From Mucilaginibacter sp. (GTDB lineage Bacteria; Bacteroidota; Bacteroidia; Sphingobacteriales; Sphingobacteriaceae): a stretch of 64,000 bases of DNA. Made by a program: the position numbers and the translations under genes. Position 1 is the stretch's first letter. Each line of letters opens with the position of its first letter. The notes beneath the pieces are model-generated. The model had not been told where the DNA came from. It searched no databases and was given only the letters and a program-made list of their open reading frames with translations. The DNA is taken from assembly GCF_025359345.1 (NCBI RefSeq), contig NZ_JANYGQ010000001.1, positions 80,083-144,082 of the forward strand. Reading direction: 5' to 3'. This document shows positions 8,821 through 18,662 of the stretch, in pieces.

Positions 8821-9258
8821 ATGAAAATCGAAATAATCAATAAGGAACTAAAACTGGATGTTTCCGGCTTTTTGGGTGTTGCTGCAAATAAAAATTATGC
8901 GGGAACCGCTTTTGCACTCATGGATAAAATGTGGCCGGTGATTAAAGCAAAAGGACTAAAACATAAAGGGCTAAATATTTGGATATATGAAGCCAATGAA
9001 AAAGTTTTTGCCGGAGTTGAACTGGAGGATACTTCTATAACAGACACAGGACTGGAACAAAAAACGATTTTGCTTCCCAGGTATGCTTACTACAAGCATA
9101 TTGGCTCCTATAGCCAGCTAAAACAAGCCGGCGATAACATGCGAAACGAAATACAAAAAATGGGACTAAAGGCCCGCCTTCCATACATTGAAATTTACGG
9201 GCATTGGACAAACGATGAAAGCAAGCTGGAAACGGAGATGTTAATGGCGGTTGAATAG
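8821..9258 (+). CDS. GyrI-like / effector-binding domain protein
   Basis: This 145-residue protein consists of one SOUL/GyrI-like small-molecule-binding domain, with GVELEDTSITDTGLEQKTILLPRYAYYKHIGSYSQL-type features near residues 65-105 and IEIYGHWTND near the end. Members bind hydrophobic ligands, act as effector domains of AraC/MerR regulators, or hydrolyse small molecules. No DNA-binding domain is present. It lies 30 bp after the orphan tape-measure-like gene and may be co-transcribed with it. Confidence 0.75.
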   Translation: MKIEIINKELKLDVSGFLGVAANKNYAGTAFALMDKMWPVIKAKGLKHKGLNIWIYEANEKVFAGVELEDTSITDTGLEQKTILLPRYAYYKHIGSYSQLKQAGDNMRNEIQKMGLKARLPYIEIYGHWTNDESKLETEMLMAVE

Positions 9259-9379
9259 GCTTGCTTTCACTTTATAGCAAAATAGCCTTTTTTAATTATA
9301 ACTTTTTGAGCGGAATATGATACGAAAAAAGGCGTTATCCTTACAACAAAAGGGGTGAAAAGCTATCACTCTCTTCCCT

Positions 9380-10963
9380 TCAAATTATCTTCATCCGCTC
9401 CTCTTCCAAATCTATCTGGTACAATTGCTCACGGATAATTTCTTCGTCAATATCCGGGTCTTTATTAAGTTCATTAAGGTACCGCCGCTGGCTTTCGAGC
9501 AGTTCTAAAAAAATCACCATTTTCTTTTCACTCAACACGCTGTCGGCTGCAATTTTCGCCCGTTCCTCCCAAAGTTTCAGTAAACTTTCCATGCCGGCAT
9601 TGCCGTTCAAATCATTTTCATATTTAACCTTCAAAAACTGGTGAACATGTTGCTTCAATCCATGCTTCATTTTTTGCCTGGTCGATTTTTCTATTTCTTC
9701 GTTTGTTAACTTGTCGTATATGTGCGATTTTCTTATAAAAATGGGTAGCGTTAGGCCCTGTAAAACAAGTGTCACCAGGATCACAACAAAAGTGATAAAC
9801 AGGATAAGGTTTCGCTGCGGAAACTCCAGGCCGCTATCCAGTGTAATGGGGATGGCCAAAGCAGCGGCCAGCGATACCACTCCCCGCATACCGCACCAAC
9901 CCAGCATGAGCGGCAACAATAATGTCCTGCCGGTAGAGCCAGACCGCTGAACTACGCTCGGCCTAAAGATAAGTGTGGCAGCCATAGCAACATAGGCACT
10001 AATGATCCTCGCTACGATCAGCACGGCAGTAACCAGTAGACCATAGCCAATCGCGGTGCTTAATGGAATGCCCTTTACATGCAAACCTTCAACAATTTCA
10101 GGAAGCTCCAGGCCGATAATAAGAAAAACGATACCATTCAATATAAAAACAAAACTTTCCCAAACGCTAAAGCCCTTTACGCGGCTGGCGCTGTTTAAAA
10201 ATTTGAGCCGCCTTATCGACATAAACAAACCACCCGCTACCACAGCCAGTACGCCCGAGCAATGTAACTGCTCGGCCACCCAATACATAAAATAAGGCTC
10301 AATAAGCGTAAGCGCTATGTCAGACGAGGCATCGGTAGGCAGGCGCTTATGTGCTTGTACGAATACCCAGGCCAGCAGCAAGCCAACGCCTGCCCCACCA
10401 ATTACCATCCATAAAAAACTCATAGCCGCCTGTTGCCATATGAATTGCCCCGTACCTACCGCCAGCAACGCAAAGCGGAAAATAATAAGCGATGAAGCAT
10501 CATTCAACAAGCTTTCGCCTTCCAACACAGCAGACGTGGACCTCGGAATCTTTACAAATTTGGTAATTGCCCCGGTACTTACCGCATCTGGCGGGGCGAC
10601 GATCCCTCCAAGTAAAAAACCAAGGGCTATTGAAAATCCGGGGATATAGTGGTTAGCTACAATAGCTACCGATAATGCAGTGAAAAACACCACCAGGAAA
10701 GCAAAGCTGGTGATGATGCGCCACCACTTTTTCATTTCTTTATAGGAGATGGTCCAGCAGGCTTCAAATAACAATGGCGGCAGAAAAATGAAAAAGATAA
10801 GATCAGGGTTTATCCTAACTGCCGGCAGCCCCGGAATAAAACTGACGAGCAGCCCCGCAACTACCAATAAAATTGGATAAGCAATTTTTAGTTTGGTGGC
10901 CCACATTTCAAGCAGCACAACTGCGGCAACCGTCGCGAGCAAAAAAGGCAAAATAGTATGCAT
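9380..10963 (-). CDS. Na+/H+ antiporter, CPA1 family
   Basis: This 527-residue protein has about twelve membrane helices over residues 1-415 and a charged cytoplasmic tail of about 110 residues. Family landmarks include FIFLPPLLFEACWTISYKEMKKWW, the LGGIVAPPDAVS motif with the ion-binding Asp, and LEGESLLNDASSLIIFRFAL with the conserved Asn-Asp. The enzyme exchanges cytoplasmic Na+ (or K+) for protons for pH and salt control. The Glu/Lys-rich tail probably regulates it. It is monocistronic and convergent with the GyrI-like gene. Confidence 0.9.
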   Translation of the reverse strand: MHTILPFLLATVAAVVLLEMWATKLKIAYPILLVVAGLLVSFIPGLPAVRINPDLIFFIFLPPLLFEACWTISYKEMKKWWRIITSFAFLVVFFTALSVAIVANHYIPGFSIALGFLLGGIVAPPDAVSTGAITKFVKIPRSTSAVLEGESLLNDASSLIIFRFALLAVGTGQFIWQQAAMSFLWMVIGGAGVGLLLAWVFVQAHKRLPTDASSDIALTLIEPYFMYWVAEQLHCSGVLAVVAGGLFMSIRRLKFLNSASRVKGFSVWESFVFILNGIVFLIIGLELPEIVEGLHVKGIPLSTAIGYGLLVTAVLIVARIISAYVAMAATLIFRPSVVQRSGSTGRTLLLPLMLGWCGMRGVVSLAAALAIPITLDSGLEFPQRNLILFITFVVILVTLVLQGLTLPIFIRKSHIYDKLTNEEIEKSTRQKMKHGLKQHVHQFLKVKYENDLNGNAGMESLLKLWEERAKIAADSVLSEKKMVIFLELLESQRRYLNELNKDPDIDEEIIREQLYQIDLEEERMKII

Positions 10964-11228
10964 CGGTTTTATTTGTAGTTAATTCATGGGTAAATACGCT
11001 TCTAAAATAAGGAAAAATTTAAAGCGGAGTTTTAATGAGTGCACTTGGGTATTTGTTTTGAGCGGATTATGGCCGCCCCTCCGCATAAGATAGTGCAGGA
11101 TAGATGACCTCCAATTTGTATTTAGCTTAGTGCTTTGTTATAAGCCAATTATCTTTTTGAAATTCGAGTTTGTCTTAAAACAGGTCAGTAAAGCCTATTC
11201 GGTCTTTTAGTTTATAAAATTATTTCGC

Positions 11229-11446
11229 ATGGTAACATGTAGTGGCCTGTCCGATTTCGAATTAGTTGCCTTGCTGCAATCGGGCGACAGTGCAGCCTGC
11301 AAGGAAATATATGGACGCCATAGCGTACTATTGTTAAATCACGCATATAACAAAACACGTGACCGTGAAGAAGTAAAGATATTGTACCCGAAGTGTTTGC
11401 CAAATTGTGGGCAAACCATCAAAATTACCAGCCACAGAAGAATTAA
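11229..11446 (+). pseudogene. Decayed ECF sigma factor fragment
   Basis: The first 48 or so codons encode the region-2 start of a SusCD-type ECF sigma factor (SDFELVALLQSGDSAACKEI, then YNKTRDREE). Near 11372-11378 one base is missing: the continuation in another frame reads DIVPEVFAKLWANHQNYQPQ and stops at 11444-11446. The rest of region 2, the linker and all of region 4 are absent. The complete ECF genes at 34693 and 56274 give the expected length of about 190 residues. It is a remnant of a former PUL regulator immediately upstream of the GH106 gene. Confidence 0.8.
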
Positions 11447-11533
11447 AAATCAAAAAGATATTTTACCTGGAAACAGGATACCGAATAGTGGCGACCGGCA
11501 TAAGCTCCAGGCTATTAACAATTAAAGCAGATA

Positions 11534-14500
11534 ATGATAATGGAAAGAATAAAAAAATATAAAGTATCGTTTTTATCGGCAGCAGCCTTTTTTACCCTGG
11601 TTTGCTTAAATACGGCGACTGCTCAAACTCTAAGAGCTCCTTTCAAGCCATCTGCTAAGGCATTGGATACCGTTTTTGGAAGCCGGGATAAAACGGCCTT
11701 TATGGCTCCCGAAAAGGTTTATTACCCGGAAACCTGGTTTCATTTTATTGGCGGCAATGTTTCAAAAAAAGGTATCACTGCCGATCTGGAAGCTATTGCG
11801 GGTGCTGGCACCTCGGGCATAACGCTTTTTCACGGGCAATTTGGGGGAAGGTGGCCAGGTGTGGATACGCCTATTGCGTGCCTGAGCCCGCTATGGGATG
11901 ATGCTGTTAAACATACAGCGCTTGAATCCCGGCGGTTAGGATTAAAGTTTTCTATGGAGAATTGTCCCGGCTGGGCGATGGCTGGCGGCCCGTGGATTAA
12001 TCCTTCACAAGCGATGCGCCAGTTGGTTTGGTCGCGTACCGACATACGCGGCGGAAAGGGCAAAATAAAGATGACGCTGGCCATACCGCAGCCAAGCAGA
12101 GAGTCATGGCGCGATTATAACAACATTGCTGTATTGGCATTTCCACGGCCACTGGATGATAATGGCGACACGCTGAAAGCGGCTGCCGTTAAAGGCAGCG
12201 GCAATAACCCATGGGAGGCGCTGCTGATGAAAAAATCCGGTACGCCTGCAGCGCTTAACCCTTCAACGATTGCCAATCCCGGTTGGTTCGAAATTACATT
12301 TTCAAAAGCGACAGTTATCAGAACTGTTCAATTGCCGAGTGTAAACAGGTTAAATCCCACATGGGCTTATGAGCCTGGTGTAAAAATAAAGATCGAAGCA
12401 ATTCTGCCGGACGGTAAATTGGAGGAAATACTCAACAAAGACCTACCGGCAAGCAACTTCCAGGACGATTTGCCGCTTTCTTTAGCATGTTCGAAAGATA
12501 TTCGGTCTAAAAAATTCAGAATTTCGATCGTCAATAAACATCCCATCAATGTTAGCTTCTGCAATTTCTTTTCTGCTGCAAGGGAAAACAATTGGGAAGC
12601 GGAAGCCGCCTGGGTATTACGAAGTGTTGGCCCAAGTGATGGAAAATATAACCAGGACAAGAAGGCTTATATTGATCCGGCACAGATTCGGGACATCACT
12701 AACATGGTTGACGCTAAAGGTATTCTTCAATGGAATGTACCTGCCGGTGATTGGATAATCCTGCGTGTGGGCCATGTTAATGCGGGCAAAAAAAATGGCC
12801 CCGCGCCGCCCGAAGGGACTGGATGGGAGTGTGATAAACTCTCACAAAATGGGGCAAACGCTCATTTCGCTGGATATATCGGTCGCCTTTCAGGCAGTGA
12901 CGGACCTTTAAAAAACGGCTTGCTTACCAGTATGACCATGGATAGCTGGGAGTGCGGTGCGCAAACCTGGACAAGCGATATGGAGGCTGAGTTTAAACAA
13001 CGATCAGGCTATCAGCTCAGGCAATGGATCCCGGCCCTTTTTGGGTATGTTTTGAAAGATCAGGAAACCACTTTCCGTTTCCTGCACGATTGGAAATCGG
13101 TGATTAATAACCTTTATACCGATAATTTTTATGGACGGATGTCAACTTTAGCCAGGCAAAATAAACTGTCCGTTACATATGAAACCGCTGCCGGAGACGT
13201 GTTTCCCGGCGATATAATGGAGTACTATAAGTTCGCTGATGTACCAATGTGCGAATTCTGGCAGCCAATCACCAACGGGTTCGTAGGTTCCTTAAATTTT
13301 AAGCCGATAAAGCCATGTGCCTCTGCTGCCCGGCTTTATGGTAAACCGCGTGTTGCGGCAGAATCATTTACCTCTTTTGAACTGACCTGGGACGAACAAT
13401 GGGAAATGCTTAAAGAGGTTGCAAATATCAATATGATTGAAGGGGTAACGCACCTGGTATATCATACCTATACGCATAACCCGCAAATTAATTATCTGCC
13501 GCCGGGTACGTCATTTGGTGCTGGTATCGGCACGCCATTCCTCAGGGGCGAAACATGGTGGAAGCACATGCCGTCGCTCAACGCTTATTTTGCACGCTGC
13601 AGCTATCTGTTGGAACGCGGCAAACCGGTATCTGATGTGTTATGGTACCTGGGTGATGAGATAGATCATAAACCAGATCAAAATGCGCCTTTTCCCGCTG
13701 GTTTTAAATATGATTATTGTAATCCTGATGTTTTGCTTAACAGGCTCAGCGTTAAAAATGGCTTGCTTACCACTCCGGAAGGGGTTACTTATAAAGTGCT
13801 GTGGCTGCCAAAAACCACGCACATGTTGCCCAAAACACTCGAAAAGATCAGCAAATTGATAAATGAAGGAGCCGTTGTTATTGGTGATGCACCGAAAGAA
13901 CTAGGAACCTTAAGCGGAGGCAATAGTGCACAGATCCGTTTTAGTACGGCAGTAAAAAATATCTGGGGAAATAGAAGACCGGCAGGCATTCGCATGATTG
14001 GAAAAGGCAAGATCATTGCCGGTTTATCATTACTGACAGCATTAAACGAATTAAAAATAGCACCCGACGTGAGCGGCGACACCGCCCTTTGGTTACACAG
14101 GAAAGTGCAGGGTGCCGATTGGTACTTCGTAACCGCGCCGAAAGGCAAACCATTTAAAGGCACCCTGAACTTCAGAACAAACGGTAAGGTCGAATTATGG
14201 GATGCCGTTACAGGCGCTGTTAAACCGCTGATCAGTATAGAAAAAGACGGCCGTTCGCCGGTGGAATTTGATTTGCCCCAGGCTGGGTCATGTTTCGTGG
14301 TTTTTCATCATAATGAAAAAACGCCGGATCCTGTAATTACTAAGGTGATCGCAACCACGCCGCTAAATAATAACTGGACGCTTGCGTTTCCTGGTGGTTG
14401 GGGCGCACCGCAGTCTGTTAAGGTAGATGAACTAAAAGCATGGAAGGACCTTGACATCACGAATGAAGGCAAAGCATTTTCAGGCACTGCAACTTATTCA

Positions 14501-14836
14501 ACTACATTTGAAGCCGGAAACCCGGCTGCCGCCAACAGCTTTATACTTAATTTGGGCAAAGTTGCCATGATAGCAAAAGTTATTGTAAATGGTAAGGATA
14601 TGGGCACGGTTTGGTCGACCCCTTACCAGGTGGATATTACCAAAGGAATTACACCGGGCAAAAACACCATAAAGGTTGAAGTTACCAGTACCTGGTTTAA
14701 CAGGTTGGCCTATGATGCGGCACAACCAGAAGACAAACGAAAAACATGGACGATAAGCGGGCCGCCGAAGGATGCTAAGCTGAGGACGAGCGGATTGCTT
14801 GGGCCGGTAACTATTTTGACTGAAAAACAAGATTGA
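11534..14836 (+). CDS. GH106 alpha-L-rhamnosidase, secreted
   Basis: This 1100-residue protein has a signal peptide ending near TATAQ, so it is periplasmic or surface-exposed. After about 60 residues the GH106 signature starts: YPETWFHFIGGNVSKKGITA, an LFHGQFGG turn, and SMENCPGWAMAGGPWINPSQ. The C-terminal 150 residues form a beta-sandwich with the galactose-binding-like pattern KVIVNGKDMGTVWSTPYQVD. GH106 enzymes release terminal L-rhamnose from pectic and other glycans. The gene lies between the decayed sigma fragment and the rhamnose catabolic operon, so it likely supplies the rhamnose used there. Spacing of about 380 bp suggests a separate transcript. Confidence 0.85.
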   Translation: MIMERIKKYKVSFLSAAAFFTLVCLNTATAQTLRAPFKPSAKALDTVFGSRDKTAFMAPEKVYYPETWFHFIGGNVSKKGITADLEAIAGAGTSGITLFHGQFGGRWPGVDTPIACLSPLWDDAVKHTALESRRLGLKFSMENCPGWAMAGGPWINPSQAMRQLVWSRTDIRGGKGKIKMTLAIPQPSRESWRDYNNIAVLAFPRPLDDNGDTLKAAAVKGSGNNPWEALLMKKSGTPAALNPSTIANPGWFEITFSKATVIRTVQLPSVNRLNPTWAYEPGVKIKIEAILPDGKLEEILNKDLPASNFQDDLPLSLACSKDIRSKKFRISIVNKHPINVSFCNFFSAARENNWEAEAAWVLRSVGPSDGKYNQDKKAYIDPAQIRDITNMVDAKGILQWNVPAGDWIILRVGHVNAGKKNGPAPPEGTGWECDKLSQNGANAHFAGYIGRLSGSDGPLKNGLLTSMTMDSWECGAQTWTSDMEAEFKQRSGYQLRQWIPALFGYVLKDQETTFRFLHDWKSVINNLYTDNFYGRMSTLARQNKLSVTYETAAGDVFPGDIMEYYKFADVPMCEFWQPITNGFVGSLNFKPIKPCASAARLYGKPRVAAESFTSFELTWDEQWEMLKEVANINMIEGVTHLVYHTYTHNPQINYLPPGTSFGAGIGTPFLRGETWWKHMPSLNAYFARCSYLLERGKPVSDVLWYLGDEIDHKPDQNAPFPAGFKYDYCNPDVLLNRLSVKNGLLTTPEGVTYKVLWLPKTTHMLPKTLEKISKLINEGAVVIGDAPKELGTLSGGNSAQIRFSTAVKNIWGNRRPAGIRMIGKGKIIAGLSLLTALNELKIAPDVSGDTALWLHRKVQGADWYFVTAPKGKPFKGTLNFRTNGKVELWDAVTGAVKPLISIEKDGRSPVEFDLPQAGSCFVVFHHNEKTPDPVITKVIATTPLNNNWTLAFPGGWGAPQSVKVDELKAWKDLDITNEGKAFSGTATYSTTFEAGNPAAANSFILNLGKVAMIAKVIVNGKDMGTVWSTPYQVDITKGITPGKNTIKVEVTSTWFNRLAYDAAQPEDKRKTWTISGPPKDAKLRTSGLLGPVTILTEKQD

Positions 14837-15212
14837 TTTTACAATCGGAGATATGGTGTTTTTTAGGAAGCTTGCATTTGGTAAAAAATGGAACGCCTGA
14901 TAATCAGCATGTTTCACAGCGTTCCGGGTGTTCCGTGTATAAAAATGGAACGCTTTGCCGATGCCTTTCCACAAACTTTCGGTTCGCTGCGGCCAAGCTA
15001 TGGTTGCACGCGGCTGAAGAGAATTTGTGGTGCGGCGGCGGTTTGCTTATGCCGAATTCATATAAAAATTTACTTAATAGCGCAATTTTGAAATAAAATT
15101 ATCACTACCATGACAGTAGATGACGGTTGAAAGAAAAAACGTATTTAACTTGCCGTCGCTTAAACTGGTGCAGCCAATTTTAACTTTTAAAAAACATAAA
15201 TCGATTAATACA
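14837..15212 (+). promoter_or_regulatory. Upstream region of the rhamnose operon, with candidate operator
   Basis: This is a spacer of about 376 bp between the rhamnosidase stop and the preferred aldolase start at 15213. At 15076-15083 lies AATAGCGC followed by an AT-rich stretch, matching the core of the motif seen upstream of both araC genes and the fucosidase operon. It is 130 bp ahead of the start, a plausible operator position. A short repeated AAAAATGGAACGC occurs twice (near 14884 and 14941). Short open frames here do not look coding. Confidence 0.4.
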
Positions 15213-17333
15213 ATGTCTATAGTTTCCACACAATTTAAACACGTAAGCTATTTATGGGACGATGCCGCCGCTGCAAAACTTGCCGGCGATGAAGTGGCCC
15301 TGCTGATATACCGCTCCAATTTACTTGGCGCCGACCTGAGGTTAACCAACTACGGCGGTGGCAACACATCATGCAAAGTGATGGATAAAGACCCCTTGAC
15401 CGGCAAAGAAGTTGAAGTTATGTGGATTAAAGGCTCGGGCGGTGATATCGGCACCTTGAAAAAGAGCGGCCTGGCTGCGTTGTATGTCGACAGGTTGCGC
15501 AGCCTGAAGAATGTTTACCGTGGCATTGAGCACGAAGATGAAATGGTTGAACTTTTTAACCACAGCATTTTCGACCTTAACTCAAAAGCGCCTTCCATTG
15601 ATACGCCGCTGCACGGCTTTTTACCATTTAAACATATCGACCATTTGCACCCCGATGCAGCTATAGCCATAGCAGCAGCAGCAGATGGCGAAAAAATAAC
15701 CCGTGAGCTTTTTAATGGTACCATAGGCTGGGTTAACTGGCAGCGCCCAGGTTTTGATTTGGGCCTGCAATTAAAGGAATGCCTTGACAGCAACCCCGGC
15801 ATCCGCGGAATAATGCTTGGTTCGCATGGTTTGTTTACCTGGGGCGATACTGCCTACGAAAGCTACATCAACACGCTTGAGGTAATAGAAAAGTGCGCCG
15901 AATACCTGGAAGCAAACTACGGTAAAAAAGGCCCTGTTTTTGGCGGGCAAAAACTGCAAAGTCTTGATGCTGATAACCGCAGAAAACAAGCGGTTGCACT
16001 TGCGCCTGTGCTGCGTGGTTTCTGCTCATCGCAAACTAAAATGATAGGCCATTTTACTGATGATGCAAGAGTTTTGGAATACATCAACTCAAACGACCTT
16101 GATCGCCTGGCCCCGATGGGCACCAGTTGTCCCGACCATTTTTTAAGGACTAAGATCAGCCCGCTGGTATTGGATTTGGGTGCAGCAGATGATTTGTCAG
16201 ATGTAAAAGCGATAAAGGAAAAACTTACGCCTGCGTTTGAAGCATACCGCAAAATGTATGCTGATTATTATAACACCTGCAAGCACCCGAACAGCCCTGC
16301 CATTCGCGATGCAAACCCGGTAGTTATTCTGTTCCCCGGCGTGGGCATGTTTACTTTTGCGAAAGATAAACAAACCGCGCGTGTTGCTGCGGAATTTTAT
16401 ATCAATGCCATTAACGTAATGAAGGGGGCTGAGGCCATATCTACCTACACCTCGCTGCCCCGGCAGGAAGCTTTTGATATTGAGTACTGGCTGCTCGAAG
16501 AGGCTAAGCTTCAGCGTATGCCAAAACCAAAGGCGCTTTCAGGGCGTATTGCCTTAATAACAGGCAGTGCCGGCGGTATTGGTAAAGCCATCGCCAAGAA
16601 ACTGGTGCAGGAGGGCGCCGTTGTGGTACTGAACGATATGAATGCGGAACGCTTGCAGGGCGCTGGCGAGGAATTCGGAAAGCTTTTTGGTAAAGACAGC
16701 TTTACAACTGTAACGCTCGACGTTACCAAAGCCGCTGAAATTGCAAACGCTATGGCTGCCGCTATTTTAGCCTTTGGCGGAGTCGACCTGGTGGTGAATA
16801 ACGCAGGCCTGTCCATTTCGAAAACTATAGCCGACCATACTGAAAAAGACTGGGACCTGTTATACGACGTTTTAGTAAAAGGTCAGTTTATGGTTACCCA
16901 GGCGGCAGTTGCGGTAATGAAAAAGCAAAATATAGGTGGCGATATTATTAATATCGTCAGCAAAAATGCACTGGTAAGCGGGCCTAACAATGCAGGGTAT
17001 GGCAGCGCCAAAGCAGCCCAGCTTCATTTGAGCAGGCTTAATGCTGCCGAATTAGGTGTGGATAAAATACGCGTAAATGTAATTAACCCCGATGCCGTGA
17101 TAAGCGACAGCAATATATGGGCCGGCGGATGGGCCGAAGGCCGGGCTAAAGCTTATGGTATAACGGTTGAAGAATTGCCCGCTTATTACGCCGGAAGAAC
17201 ACTGCTGAATGAAATTATCCTTCCGGAAGATATTGCCAACGCCTGCTTTGCTTTAACAGGCGGCTTGCTCAGCAAATCTACCGGGAATGTTATAAATGTT
17301 GATGGCGGGGTGGCAGCCGGTTTTGTGCGATAA
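15213..17333 (+). CDS. rhaD: Bifunctional rhamnulose-1-phosphate aldolase / short-chain dehydrogenase
   Basis: This two-domain protein has about 706 residues from ATG 15213 (MSIVSTQF); an in-frame ATG at 15120 would add 31 poorly conserved residues. The N-terminal half is a class II aldolase (adducin-like) domain with RLTNYGGGNTSCKV and the metal-site segments STDTPLHG-like IDTPLHGFLPFKHIDHLHPD and MLGSHGLFTWG. The C-terminal part, from about residue 440, is an SDR with TGSAGGIG for NAD binding and catalytic YGSAK. The family cleaves L-rhamnulose-1-phosphate to DHAP and L-lactaldehyde and probably oxidises lactaldehyde to lactate. It is the first gene of the rha-lut operon, with the isomerase 36 bp downstream. 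Confidence 0.9.
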   Translation: MSIVSTQFKHVSYLWDDAAAAKLAGDEVALLIYRSNLLGADLRLTNYGGGNTSCKVMDKDPLTGKEVEVMWIKGSGGDIGTLKKSGLAALYVDRLRSLKNVYRGIEHEDEMVELFNHSIFDLNSKAPSIDTPLHGFLPFKHIDHLHPDAAIAIAAAADGEKITRELFNGTIGWVNWQRPGFDLGLQLKECLDSNPGIRGIMLGSHGLFTWGDTAYESYINTLEVIEKCAEYLEANYGKKGPVFGGQKLQSLDADNRRKQAVALAPVLRGFCSSQTKMIGHFTDDARVLEYINSNDLDRLAPMGTSCPDHFLRTKISPLVLDLGAADDLSDVKAIKEKLTPAFEAYRKMYADYYNTCKHPNSPAIRDANPVVILFPGVGMFTFAKDKQTARVAAEFYINAINVMKGAEAISTYTSLPRQEAFDIEYWLLEEAKLQRMPKPKALSGRIALITGSAGGIGKAIAKKLVQEGAVVVLNDMNAERLQGAGEEFGKLFGKDSFTTVTLDVTKAAEIANAMAAAILAFGGVDLVVNNAGLSISKTIADHTEKDWDLLYDVLVKGQFMVTQAAVAVMKKQNIGGDIINIVSKNALVSGPNNAGYGSAKAAQLHLSRLNAAELGVDKIRVNVINPDAVISDSNIWAGGWAEGRAKAYGITVEELPAYYAGRTLLNEIILPEDIANACFALTGGLLSKSTGNVINVDGGVAAGFVR

Positions 17334-17369
17334 ATATTATTGAGAAGAAAACCAATTATAAAACGGATT

Positions 17370-18644
17370 ATGCAAGTTGAAAAATATAAAATAGAAGAGC
17401 TTAATCACCAGGAACTAGCCGAACATAAGCGTAAGCTTGATTTTGTGAGCCATAACTTACCTTGGCTGGATGATGTGATGAGCAAACTGCAGGCATTTAA
17501 TGTGGCCATCCCGAGCTGGGCATTGGGCACTGGTGGCACGCGTTTTGGCAGGTTTTCGGGCGGCGGAGAGCCGCGCAGCCTGGAGGAAAAGATAGAAGAT
17601 GTGGGCGTAATCAATGCGCTGAATAAATCGAGCAATTCAATATCCTTGCATATACCCTGGGATATTCCTGATAATGCGCCAGCCATAAAAGCACTTGCTG
17701 CGCAACTCGGACTACATTTTGATGCGGTAAACTCAAACACTTTCCAGGATCAGCCTAATCAAAAACACAGCTACAAATTTGGCTCACTGCACCACGTTGA
17801 TAAGGCGGTGCGCAAACAAGCCATTGAACATAATATCGAAGTAATAAAATACGGCGTCCAGCTCGATTCAAAGGCGTTGTCGGTTTGGCTTTCGGATGGT
17901 TCAAACTTTCCCGGTCAGTTGAATTTTCGGCAGGGCTTTCAGAACACGCTGGAAAGTTTGCAGGAAATTTATACCACGCTACCTGATGACTGGAAAATGT
18001 GGATTGAGTACAAGCCTTTTGAACCCAATTTTTATTCAACAACCATCGGCGATTGGGGGCAATCATTACTGCTGGCTAATAAACTCGGCGCCAAAGCATC
18101 AACCCTGGTTGACTTAGGTCATCACTTACCCAATACAAACATTGAGCAAATAGTTTCATTGCTGTTGATGGAAGGCAAACTAGCCGGTTTCCACTTTAAC
18201 GATTCGAAATACGGTGATGATGATTTAACAGTAGGTAGTATAAACCCATACCAACTGTTCCTGATATTTAATGAATTGGTTGAGGGGATGGATGCCCGCG
18301 GCATGACCCATGCTACCGATATCGGCTGGATGATAGATGCATCACATAATGTAAAGGACCCGATTGAAGACCTTTTACAATCTGTACAGGCAATTAAAAT
18401 AGCCTATGCACAAGCGTTAATTGTTGATAAAGCAGCCCTAAAAGCGGCCCAGCAAAATAACGACGTAACCCTTGCGCAGGAAATATTGCAGCAAGCTTAC
18501 CGCACGGATGTTAGGCCACTAGTTGCCCAGGCAAGCCTGTTATCGGGCGGTGCTTTGAGCCCTGTAAACGCTTACAGAAATTTACAAGTGAGAGAGAATT
18601 TGATAAAGGAACGTGGTTTAAAAACCGTTGCGACAGGGCTTTAA
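17370..18644 (+). CDS. rhaI: L-rhamnose isomerase, RhaI (TIM-barrel) type
   Basis: This is a 424-residue protein from ATG 17370; an alternative TTG at 17340 would add 10 residues. It has the sugar isomerase/epimerase TIM-barrel pattern with conserved metal-site stretches WIEYKPFEPNFY, VDLGHHLPNTN, GFHFNDSKYGDDDLTVGS and HATDIGWMIDASHN. It converts L-rhamnose to L-rhamnulose in the cytoplasm, using divalent metal. The sequence type is the Pseudomonas/Bacillus RhaI-like class rather than E. coli RhaA. It lies between aldolase and kinase in the same direction, confirming the pathway. Confidence 0.88.
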   Translation: MQVEKYKIEELNHQELAEHKRKLDFVSHNLPWLDDVMSKLQAFNVAIPSWALGTGGTRFGRFSGGGEPRSLEEKIEDVGVINALNKSSNSISLHIPWDIPDNAPAIKALAAQLGLHFDAVNSNTFQDQPNQKHSYKFGSLHHVDKAVRKQAIEHNIEVIKYGVQLDSKALSVWLSDGSNFPGQLNFRQGFQNTLESLQEIYTTLPDDWKMWIEYKPFEPNFYSTTIGDWGQSLLLANKLGAKASTLVDLGHHLPNTNIEQIVSLLLMEGKLAGFHFNDSKYGDDDLTVGSINPYQLFLIFNELVEGMDARGMTHATDIGWMIDASHNVKDPIEDLLQSVQAIKIAYAQALIVDKAALKAAQQNNDVTLAQEILQQAYRTDVRPLVAQASLLSGGALSPVNAYRNLQVRENLIKERGLKTVATGL

Positions 18645-18662
18645 TAAATATCAAACTAACAG

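Noticed and set aside
11447..11533. Open codons between the sigma remnant and the GH106 gene (ELKIKKIFYLETGYRIVATG)
   Set aside because: It might be debris of another protein, but the short piece matches nothing I recognise, so it is not listed as a gene.
14884..14955. AAAAATGGAACGC occurring twice as a possible CRISPR-like repeat
   Set aside because: Only two copies of a 13-mer with no regular spacer or cas genes.
14833..15096. Possible 87- and 67-residue proteins between the rhamnosidase and the rha operon
   Set aside because: Odd composition, mutual overlap in different frames and no family resemblance; the region looks like spacer.
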